Assembly: GCA_040235375.1 (NCBI GenBank)
Contig: JBECKQ010000162.1
Span: forward strand, 1-5,253
Reading direction: 5' to 3'
DNA from: JBECKQ01 sp040235375
GTDB lineage: Bacteria > Planctomycetota > Phycisphaerae > UBA1845
DNA length: 5,253 bases
Shown: positions 1 to 4,686 of the stretch, in pieces
Layout of the letters: each line of letters begins with the position of its first letter
Numbering within the stretch: the first letter of the stretch is position 1
Notes under the pieces: model-generated
Databases searched by the model: none
Told to the model about the DNA's origin: nothing
The model's input: only the letters and a program-made list of their open reading frames with translations
Translations under genes and position numbers: made by a program

Positions 1-2
1 CA

Positions 3-341
3 AAAAAGGCGAACGGGGAAAGCGACGTGCTCGCGAAGATCTCCGAGATGCCGGAACCGGACCGGACGATGGCCGAGCGGCTCCACGCCATCATCAAAGC
101 CGCCGCGCCGGCCCTCTCGCCGAGAACCTGGTACGGGATGCCCGCGTACGCCAAGGATGGCAACGTCGTGTGCTTCTTTCAAAGCGCGCAGAAGTTCAAA
201 TCGAGGTACGCGACGGTCGGGTTCAGCGACAAGGCGAATCTCGACGAAGGCGCCATGTGGCCGACCGCCTTCGCGCTCAAGAAGTTGACGCCGGCCGAAG
301 AGAAGAGGATCGAATCGCTCGTGAAGAAAGCGGTGAGCTGA
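3..341 (+). CDS. DUF1801-family (YdhG-like) protein, 5' end outside window
   Basis: This is the C-terminal part of a small soluble protein of the DUF1801/YdhG-like fold. The frame is open to the window edge and reads KKANGESDVLAKISEMPEPD before the conserved core, so the GTG at 27 is probably internal and the true start lies upstream. Recognisable family features are the 'MAERLHAII' helix, the 'SPRTWYGMPAYAKDGNVVCFF' strand region around the middle, the 'FKSRYATVGFSD' strand, and the C-terminal helix 'TPAEEKRIESLVKKAV'. It ends in TGA at 339-341. Members are usually about 110-150 residues, so perhaps 20-40 residues are missing. The B. subtilis relative YdhG (Fra) has been described as a frataxin-like iron chaperone, but most members have no known role and none should be assigned here. 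It converges with the next gene, with 54 bp between the stop codons. Family assignment is from memory of the motif pattern. Confidence 0.8.
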   Translation, partial: KKANGESDVLAKISEMPEPDRTMAERLHAIIKAAAPALSPRTWYGMPAYAKDGNVVCFFQSAQKFKSRYATVGFSDKANLDEGAMWPTAFALKKLTPAEEKRIESLVKKAVS

Positions 342-395
342 GCAGGCTCGAAAAAGGGCGGGCAGGCAAAGGCTTCGGGTGCACGGGCCATTCGC
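342..395. other. Short convergent intergenic gap
   Basis: Fifty-four bases lie between the stop codon of the DUF1801-family gene and the stop codon of the minus-strand zinc-ribbon gene. I looked for a bidirectional terminator and found no stem with a T-tract on either strand. Confidence 0.6.
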
Positions 396-1532
396 TCACC
401 TGCACACCGGCCAGTCGAGTTCCTTACGCTTCCGCACGCTGCGCTGCCGCGCGGTCGCAAACTCGTCCTCTTTCAGAAGCAGCACTCTACCATCGCCGAA
501 CAACACGCAGCGAGCCCGCCGTGGAGACAGCCGCGCTTCGACCGGCGACCACGCCTCTCGCTCATACGCGAGTACAACGTCGGGAGCGTTCGGCCAGTCG
601 CCGAGCCCCGGACAGTACTCGAATGAACCGTAACCCGAATCGACCTGACGCCCGTCTTGCTCGCGGACCTGGGGATCGTTGGGGCTTCTCAGTTGCCTCC
701 AGGAGTAGGCGCCGGTGTCCACGAGTGTCTGCAACGATGGCGGAAACTCGCCCCGCTCGTTGCAGTACAGCCTGACGGCGATGCCCAGACCTCGCAGGTT
801 GGACGCCGCGACGGCGGACTTGGCGTCTTCGCTTGCCGACCGCCACACCCTCCGAGCCAGCATCGCCTGGCCTCCGAGAATACAGATCGCGATCCCAAGC
901 GTGACTCCGAGGACCATCGCACGTTGCGGCTGAGGACGAGGCCGGCGGCGCCGATGCCGGATCGATGCGCCCAGCGCCGTCGCGACCGCAAGAATCGACG
1001 ACGGCAGGCCCAAGAACGGGATCGATACGAGTGACTCGCCCGCAACCAGGAAGGCGGCGGCGCCAATACCGCCACTGACGGCCAGCAGTATCCACGTCGT
1101 CAGCAGGAGGCGGTCACCGGGCGTTCTCATGATGGCTCTCGTTTTGCCACATCCTGGCTCGTGTGGCGGCTCGGCCTCGAGGGCGTGAACTCCCGTGCTG
1201 GTGCCGCACTCCGGGCAGCGCCCACTGACATTGCCGGTCAGGTCGTAGCCGCAATGGTGACAGACCGTGTCCTCCGGCTGGATGGTTTGCCATCGCATGG
1301 TGATGTAGATCGACCGCGCCCAGGCCGCACTGATGATCGCGGCGGCCGTGAACAGAAGGACCTGGATGACGTCCGGATTCCAGCGATCGATGCTGCGGAA
1401 CATCCCCGCGGCGACAGCGAACAGTATGTTGAAGGCCAGGTATAATCCCGGAATGAAGAATGCAAGCACCGCTATCGCCGCCGCCAGCGACGACGTGACC
1501 GAATAACTCTCGATTCGCTTCTTCTTTGCCAT
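396..1532 (-). CDS. Zinc-ribbon multi-pass membrane protein with C-terminal pseudopilin/DUF1559-like domain (copy A)
   Basis: The predicted protein has 378 residues. Seen in order: hydrophobic segments at about 13-45 and 55-78; a zinc ribbon with Cys91, Cys94, Cys106 and Cys109 (CHHCGYDLTGN...RCPECG); hydrophobic segments at about 142-165 and 168-190; a very basic linker (RHRRRRPRPQPQR, about 192-204); another hydrophobic helix at about 205-224; then a soluble C-terminal domain. That last helix plus 'SNLRGLGIAVRLYCNERGEFPPSL' and 'CVLFGDGRVLLL' (about 342-353) resemble type II pseudopilin/DUF1559 proteins of planctomycetes ('NLKQIGLALHNY...FPP' and 'VLFADGSV'). No prepilin peptidase site is evident before the helix. 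Likely located in the cytoplasmic membrane; function unknown. The ATG at 1532 has only a weak, too-close AAGG upstream. Residues in the middle are nearly identical to copy B. The domain order is seen; the pseudopilin relationship is inferred. Confidence 0.8.
   Translation of the reverse strand: MAKKKRIESYSVTSSLAAAIAVLAFFIPGLYLAFNILFAVAAGMFRSIDRWNPDVIQVLLFTAAAIISAAWARSIYITMRWQTIQPEDTVCHHCGYDLTGNVSGRCPECGTSTGVHALEAEPPHEPGCGKTRAIMRTPGDRLLLTTWILLAVSGGIGAAAFLVAGESLVSIPFLGLPSSILAVATALGASIRHRRRRPRPQPQRAMVLGVTLGIAICILGGQAMLARRVWRSASEDAKSAVAASNLRGLGIAVRLYCNERGEFPPSLQTLVDTGAYSWRQLRSPNDPQVREQDGRQVDSGYGSFEYCPGLGDWPNAPDVVLAYEREAWSPVEARLSPRRARCVLFGDGRVLLLKEDEFATARQRSVRKRKELDWPVCR
1037..1253. repeat. Direct repeat copy 1, shared zinc-ribbon/TM block in gene A
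   Basis: This segment matches 1717-1933 at a constant offset of 680 bp with no gaps. I count 13 differences over 1041-1253, about 94% identity. It encodes the zinc ribbon from the second half of its first knuckle (GYDLTGN) through the third main hydrophobic segment (ending FLVAG). Outside it, the two genes diverge sharply. Confidence 0.9.
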
Positions 1533-1542
1533 TGCCTTGCGT

Positions 1543-1596
1543 CAGTCCCGGCCGCAGTCAACACACTGCTGATCGGCAGGCGACGATTCCAGACGC
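1543..1596 (-). pseudogene. Zinc-ribbon gene relic 2 (N-terminal half of ribbon)
   Basis: Read on the minus strand, one frame gives LRLESSPADQQCVDCGRD and then a stop. Copy B at the same point of its ribbon reads LRWEQVEPGGRWCVDCGYD, so the relic is one codon shorter and keeps CVDCG. It lies directly before the start of gene A. There is no start codon or continuation, so this is a decayed fragment rather than a gene. The match is short, and chance similarity of part of it cannot be excluded. Confidence 0.5.
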
Positions 1597-1606
1597 AGCG
1601 TGTTTG

Positions 1607-1656
1607 CTGCGCCCTCCGGGGGCGCCCACGCACATTGCCGGTCAGGTCGTAACCGT
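1607..1656 (-). pseudogene. Zinc-ribbon gene relic 1 (C-terminal half of ribbon)
   Basis: On the minus strand this reads YGYDLTGNVRGR and then loses frame where the second CxxC knuckle should follow. Positions 1632-1651 match gene A 1228-1247 over 20 identical bases, and 1623-1655 matches 1219-1251 at 30 of 33 positions. Beyond that, a two-base loss in the 'cgggcagcg' segment breaks the CPECG codons. It adjoins the REP-like palindrome on the side away from gene B. Confidence 0.7.
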
Positions 1657-1662
1657 ACGGGC

Positions 1663-1714
1663 GAGAAGGGGGTCAGGCTTACTTCCGCAATAAGTTAGCC
1701 TGACCCCCTTTCTC
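1663..1714. repeat. REP-like imperfect palindrome inside the 3' end of gene B
   Basis: The arms 1668-1679 (GGGGGTCAGGCT) and 1697-1708 (AGCCTGACCCCC) are perfect 12-bp complements. After one T-T mismatch (1680/1696), pairing resumes for 1681-1684 (ACTT) with 1692-1695 (AAGT), leaving a 7-base loop (CCGCAAT). Outside the arms, GAGAA (1663-1667) pairs with TTCTC, with one bulged T. This is the architecture of REP/BIME elements moved by IS200/IS605-like RAYT transposases, and the GGTCAGGCT arm resembles palindromes I recall from environmental genomes, though I could not search. No transposase lies in the window. It carries the stop codon of gene B (TAA on minus, 1681-1679). Confidence 0.75.
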
Positions 1715-2227
1715 TCCGCCCGCAACCAGGAAGGCGGCGGCGCCAACACTGCCACTGACGGCCAGCAGTATCCACGTCGTCAGTAGGAGGCGGTCACCGG
1801 GCGTTCTCATGATGGCTCTCGTTTTGCCACATCCCGGCTCGTGTGACCGCTCGGGCTCGAAGGCGTGAATTCCCGTGCCGGTGCCGCACTCCGGGCAGCG
1901 TCCAGTGACGTTGCCGGTCAGGTCGTAGCCGCAGTCGACGCACCACCGACCGCCGGGCTCCACCTGCTCCCACCGCAGATGTAGATAAACATATCGGGCA
2001 GCCAGATACGCAGCCAGCGGTGTCGCTACACATATCACGGTGACGAACGCGACGCCCAGAATGCCGCCGATTACCGCAAGGCCTCTGGAGGGCGAACCGT
2101 CGAATGCACTGAGAGTCACGTCCATGGCAACGATAGTGAACGACTCTAAGAGGAAGAGCGCAATGGGGAAGGTCAGTATGGCGACGATCAAAGACGTGGC
2201 AAGCGAATGTCGCTCTCTGCGGGCCAT
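1679..2227 (-). CDS. Zinc-ribbon membrane protein, truncated by REP-like palindrome (copy B)
   Basis: The predicted protein has 182 residues and is a paralogue of copy A. Hydrophobic segments lie at about 11-36, 49-82 and 147-169. The zinc ribbon uses Cys96, Cys99, Cys111 and Cys114 (CVDCGYDLTGN...RCPECG). From the ribbon through FLVAG (about 100-169) it is nearly identical to A, but the N-terminal 95 residues share little more than general character. After FLVAG it runs into the palindrome, which encodes GEKGGQANLLRK and the stop. The further membrane segments and pseudopilin-like domain of A are therefore absent. The ATG at 2227 is supported by GAGG at 2238-2235, with a 7-base spacer. Likely a membrane protein of unknown function, either a truncated gene or a ribbon-only version still in use. 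A full-length ancestor is inferred, not shown. Confidence 0.7.
   Translation of the reverse strand: MARRERHSLATSLIVAILTFPIALFLLESFTIVAMDVTLSAFDGSPSRGLAVIGGILGVAFVTVICVATPLAAYLAARYVYLHLRWEQVEPGGRWCVDCGYDLTGNVTGRCPECGTGTGIHAFEPERSHEPGCGKTRAIMRTPGDRLLLTTWILLAVSGSVGAAAFLVAGGEKGGQANLLRK
1717..1933. repeat. Direct repeat copy 2, shared zinc-ribbon/TM block in gene B
   Basis: This is the partner of 1037-1253 (about 94% identity, no indels). Its left end coincides with the outer flank of the REP-like palindrome: both copies read GGTTGCGGGCG on the minus strand and then differ completely. Confidence 0.9.
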
Positions 2228-2234
2228 TGCGCCA

Positions 2235-2238
2235 CCTC
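2235..2238 (-). promoter_or_regulatory. Ribosome binding site of copy B
   Basis: On the minus strand GAGG (inside CGAGGTGG) lies 7 bases before the ATG at 2227. This supports that start for the copy B product. Confidence 0.6.
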
Positions 2239-2335
2239 GAATCGACTACCGAAGCACCGGGCGTGACCACGGGCGTCGTTGAATCCTAAGAGCGCACGCC
2301 GGTCGAGTCGAGACGGTCGAATGTCAAAAGGCGTC

Positions 2336-2362
2336 GAGCAGGCGAGTGCCGTGCGCCTGCTC
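2336..2362 (-). terminator. Candidate weak terminator after the DUF4241-like gene
   Basis: GAGCAGGCG (2336-2344) and CGCCTGCTC (2354-2362) form a perfect 9-bp GC-rich stem with a 9-base loop. It lies about 50 bases beyond the stop codon at 2412. On the minus strand the stem is followed after 6 bases by only four T residues (2329-2326), so it is a poor intrinsic terminator. A second hairpin, AGCGGC-GCG-GCCGCT, lies next to it at 2366-2380. Confidence 0.4.
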
Positions 2363-2411
2363 ACCAGCGGCGCGGCCGCTCGCCGTTGCACCACGCCGCA
2401 ACGTCGGCACT

Positions 2412-3143
2412 CTACTCCGCCACGGCCAGGAGGGCGACCGGGTGGGACGACTCGTCGAGGGCCCAGTATGCCTTTACCACGCCGACGCCGCCTAAGTCCA
2501 CCATGACTGCGTTCGCTCCCGTCGCTTCGTCCACGATGATCGATCGCGTTGTGCCTTCGATCATCGGCCAGGGGTTCCAGGTCAACTGCTTCTGACAGAC
2601 GACGCCGTCCACGAAGATGGCGCCGCTGTCCAGGCTGATGCCCCAGAGGCCGTCCGGCTTCTGCAACTCGGCGTGGTCCGTGCCGTAGGCGTCGGCGACG
2701 ACCCAGGCGGCCGGCGTCTTGTCGGGGTCGAACACGACGGCGGCGACCGGGCGGACCGGGGCGCCGAATTCGTAGACCTTGTGCCGCCCGGTCGGGGCCG
2801 GACGCCGGAGCGGGCAGTTGTCCGCGACGAAGTTCATGTCCGTGGCGAAGAGCTGCCCGGTGGGCATGACCAGCTCGCCGACCTCGGTGAAGCCCTCGAC
2901 GGCCGCCGGCTCCGCCAGACCGCGCTGCAGCGTACGCCAGCATTCGTCGAGCGCGGCCGGGTCCGCGGCCGGTATGGTCTCGACCGGTTCGTCCTCCTTC
3001 CAGTGCACCGGCGGAAACGGTTGTTTGGCCATCATCGACATTGCCATCCTCCCCAGCCCCCCGCGACGAACGAAAACGTACCCTACGATAACGACCGCGA
3101 CGAAACCGATCCCCAGGATTGCGACGGTCCATTTCCGGATCAT
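2412..3143 (-). CDS. Membrane-anchored DUF4241-like protein
   Basis: The predicted protein has 243 residues. A single N-terminal hydrophobic helix (about 5-25, followed by RR) looks like an uncleaved signal anchor, placing the rest outside the cytoplasmic membrane. The soluble part resembles DUF4241: a 'MPTGQLFATDM' strand (93-103), a 'PTGRHKVYEF' turn (117-126), 'VAAVVFDPDKTPAAWVVA' (133-150), 'LWGISLDSGAIFVDG' (166-180, compare the family's glycine-rich GVDAGTGCFMD), and a C-terminal 'NAVMVDLGGVGVVKAYWALDESSHPVALLAV' segment (211-241), like the family's ending with a tyrosine-tryptophan and a closing hydrophobic strand. The family has no established reaction. The start ATG (3143-3141) overlaps the TGA of the upstream lipoprotein frame as ATGA, and only a weak GGTGG precedes it, which points to translational coupling. 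Presence of the gene is secure; the family match is by eye. Confidence 0.75.
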   Translation of the reverse strand: MIRKWTVAILGIGFVAVVIVGYVFVRRGGLGRMAMSMMAKQPFPPVHWKEDEPVETIPAADPAALDECWRTLQRGLAEPAAVEGFTEVGELVMPTGQLFATDMNFVADNCPLRRPAPTGRHKVYEFGAPVRPVAAVVFDPDKTPAAWVVADAYGTDHAELQKPDGLWGISLDSGAIFVDGVVCQKQLTWNPWPMIEGTTRSIIVDEATGANAVMVDLGGVGVVKAYWALDESSHPVALLAVAE

Positions 3144-3822
3144 GGCTGCAGCCCACCCGTTTTCGCCGGATCAACCGTCGCCCTGACGGAGGCGTCGGTG
3201 CTGGATGACGGGCCAGCTTTGGAGTCGGCAACGACAATATCGGTCTCAGCGACGACCGCCTTGTCATAGACGCTCCAGAATACCGGTGGCGGATACACAT
3301 CTGAAGGCTCGCCCAGGAACTCGGCGCGAACGTGATAGTGGCCTGGCGTCCATAGGGCGTTGTGGGGTGCCCGATCTTCGTAGGCGGGATCCTCCGAAGC
3401 AAGGGCAAGGAAGCCGTCTTTGGTGGGGATTAGATCGAGGCAGTAGGTGTATTCCCGCTGCTCTTCACGACAACGAATCGCCCGGAGACATCGGCAACGT
3501 CGAACAAGCACCCCGCAGCAAGGAAGGGATAGACCAGGAGCACCCATTGCTGTCCGGTGCCGCAGTAGGCAATCTCAATACGATGTAGCGCTGTAGACGA
3601 ACTGCGCCGTGTAACTTCAATCGCGAAGGAGGTTGGCGAAGGACGAACAAGGCATACTGAACCGCCGGACGCGGTGAATGTTGCTTTCAACTGGATCGGT
3701 TGATGTTGGAGGAAGATATCGTGCGCCGGCGCGATGTGCATTCGCAGGCCATCGGGCGGATTCGTGCAGCCCCCCATGCAGATGCCGCATAGCGCCAACA
3801 TGCATATGATGTGTCGTCTCAC
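3140..3822 (-). pseudogene. Lipoprotein gene with one frameshift, Ig-like/BsuPI-like C-terminal part
   Basis: The first frame (GTG at 3822, stop at 3430) begins MRRHIICMLALCGICMGGC, a lipoprotein signal peptide with Cys19 as the probable lipid site, then 'HQPIQLKATFTASGG', an extracytoplasmic beta-sandwich style strand. Its last residues (SSGNTPTASI) look like noise. A second frame, in phase with the ATGA overlap at 3143-3140, continues naturally as EEQREYTYCLDLIPTKDGF...WTPGHYHVRAEFLGE...AETDIVVAD. Joining them needs one extra base at about 3455-3475 and gives about 227 residues. 'PGHYHVRAEF' followed by a final strand is typical of Ig-like or BsuPI-like accessory domains, an inferred resemblance. 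A very good ribosome binding site (TAAGGAG, 6-base spacer) fixes the start. As written, only 130 residues are made. A sequencing or assembly error is as likely as a real mutation. Confidence 0.65.
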
Positions 3823-3898
3823 GGGCGACTCCTTACAGTCTGTTCATCTGGTTAAAGTACGTTGTGGCGATCCCTTTTTTCCTGGATGTCGGGATTCT
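3823..3898. other. Spacer between SUFU gene and lipoprotein gene
   Basis: This stretch of 76 bases contains the lipoprotein ribosome binding site and an A-rich run on the minus strand. There is only a weak ATCCC...GGGAT inverted repeat with a long loop, so I call neither a terminator nor a promoter. Confidence 0.4.
3829..3835 (-). promoter_or_regulatory. Strong ribosome binding site of the lipoprotein gene
   Basis: TAAGGAG on the minus strand, 6 bases before the GTG at 3822-3820. It decides in favour of this GTG, which is followed directly by the signal peptide. Confidence 0.8.
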
Positions 3899-4597
3899 CT
3901 ACGCCACCGGCGGGCGGTCGAGGTCCGAGTAGGGATAGACTTTGGCCTTCTTGAGCTTCTTGATCAGCGCGGCGCTTCCCTGCTCGCGGGCGTATTCCAT
4001 TTCGGAGCGATGCACCTCCATGACCAGCAGCAGGCCGTGCGGCCGGCCGGCGATCTCGAACGGTACTCCGTGCGTGTCGAATTCGTCAAAGAGGATGCAG
4101 GTGTCGTAGTCGCCGTCGTCATTGGGCAGTTCGGCCGTCTCTCCCGGTTGCAGGACAGCCATCGTGCTGTAGCGGCCGACCATGGTGAGGATGCCGCAAA
4201 GGTGACGCTCAATAGTGGCGAACGGATTCTTGCCGGTATCGTCGGGGACGATCGCCTTGTTGGCCTGCAGAGTTCGCGGATGTCGCGTGGCGGCCACGAG
4301 CTCATATGTTCCCAGGCGGTTTGGCTTTGGTCCGGTACCGTCGGGCTCGATCAGCTCCATGGTCACCAACACGGTGCCGGGCATGGCCTTCGAGAAATAG
4401 TACATGTCGACGCCGCCGCCCATTGCGTACGGAATGATGGCGTGGCCGACGACCTCGTCCATCGGGCCGCAGATGCGCTCGACCGCGGCGGTTTTCGCGG
4501 TGTCGAAGGCTTCGTAGTGCTCGTCGCTGAAGCGGGGTCCATCGGAGCCGTCGTTGCCAGGGTTTCCCTCGTCGTTCGTGGCTTCATAGTCGGACAT
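3899..4597 (-). CDS. SUFU (suppressor of fused)-domain protein
   Basis: The predicted protein has 232 residues and is soluble, with no signal peptide or membrane segment. It matches bacterial SUFU-domain proteins: an N-terminal helix (HYEAFDTAKTAAVERICGPM, about 27-46), a first strand set including 'MYYFSKAMPGTVLVTMEL', 'GTYELVAATRH' (96-106), the helix 'FATIERHLCGILTMVGRYS' (126-144), 'LQPGETAELP' (149-158), 'YDTCILFDEF' (164-173), and the C-terminal signature 'HGLLLVMEVHRSEMEYAREQGSAALIKKL' followed by a 'DLDRPPVA' end (187-232). Comparative genomics work on polymorphic toxins lists SUFU among immunity-protein folds, but no toxin gene lies next to it here, so no such role can be claimed. 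The ATG at 4597 is chosen over an upstream in-frame start (4720) because GGGAGGC at 4612-4606 lies 8-9 bases before it and the upstream residues are low-complexity. The gap to the lipoprotein gene is 76 bases. Confidence 0.8.
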   Translation of the reverse strand: MSDYEATNDEGNPGNDGSDGPRFSDEHYEAFDTAKTAAVERICGPMDEVVGHAIIPYAMGGGVDMYYFSKAMPGTVLVTMELIEPDGTGPKPNRLGTYELVAATRHPRTLQANKAIVPDDTGKNPFATIERHLCGILTMVGRYSTMAVLQPGETAELPNDDGDYDTCILFDEFDTHGVPFEIAGRPHGLLLVMEVHRSEMEYAREQGSAALIKKLKKAKVYPYSDLDRPPVA

Positions 4598-4605
4598 CGA
4601 TGTGA

Positions 4606-4612
4606 GCCTCCC
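4606..4612 (-). promoter_or_regulatory. Ribosome binding site of the SUFU gene
   Basis: GGGAGGC on the minus strand, 8-9 bases before the ATG at 4597. It sets the start and shortens the longest open frame by 41 residues. Confidence 0.8.
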
Positions 4613-4658
4613 AACAATTGGTGATGTGTCTGGTACCCGCGCCGCACAAAGTGCGTCA

Positions 4659-4686
4659 GATTCGGCCGCGATTGTACCGAATCGCG
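4659..4686 (-). promoter_or_regulatory. Candidate promoter -10 inside overlapping inverted repeats
   Basis: TACAAT on the minus strand (4676-4671) is one base from the -10 consensus. It lies about 74 bases before the SUFU start. No matching -35 is seen 17 bases upstream, where the sequence is pure G/C. The hexamer sits in two perfect 7-bp inverted repeats: GATTCGG (4659-4665) with CCGAATC (4677-4683), and CGCGATT (4667-4673) with AATCGCG (4680-4686). The second arms overlap, so both pairings cannot form at once. This could be an operator. Confidence 0.4.

Larger units (their letters stand above)
2228..2411. other. Intergenic spacer between copy B and the DUF4241-like gene
   Basis: This spacer of 184 bases holds the two hairpins at 2336-2362 and 2366-2380 and the ribosome binding site of copy B. 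I saw no convincing -35/-10 pair for copy B. Confidence 0.5.

Noticed and set aside
170..1034. Several plus-strand frames opposite gene A
   Set aside because: Arginine-rich compositions without motifs; shadows of the minus-strand membrane protein.
2188..3408. A 406-codon open frame on the minus strand
   Set aside because: It runs antisense-in-phase through the DUF4241-like gene and the lipoprotein tail, is arginine/glycine-rich low complexity, and lacks domains. The overlapping frame has a membrane anchor, coupling overlap and family-like motifs.
3440..3480. Programmed -1 frameshift in the lipoprotein gene
   Set aside because: The direction would fit, but there is no X XXY YYZ slippery heptamer and no clear stimulatory hairpin. 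A simple one-base loss or sequence error is more likely.
3870..3898. T-rich run as a terminator of the SUFU gene
   Set aside because: On the transcribed strand it is an A-run, and the flanking ATCCC/GGGAT stem is short with a long loop.
3734..4624. A 296-codon plus-strand open frame opposite the SUFU gene
   Set aside because: The minus-strand frame has a strong ribosome binding site and recognisable SUFU motifs. The plus-strand product shows none and arises from GC-rich codon bias.
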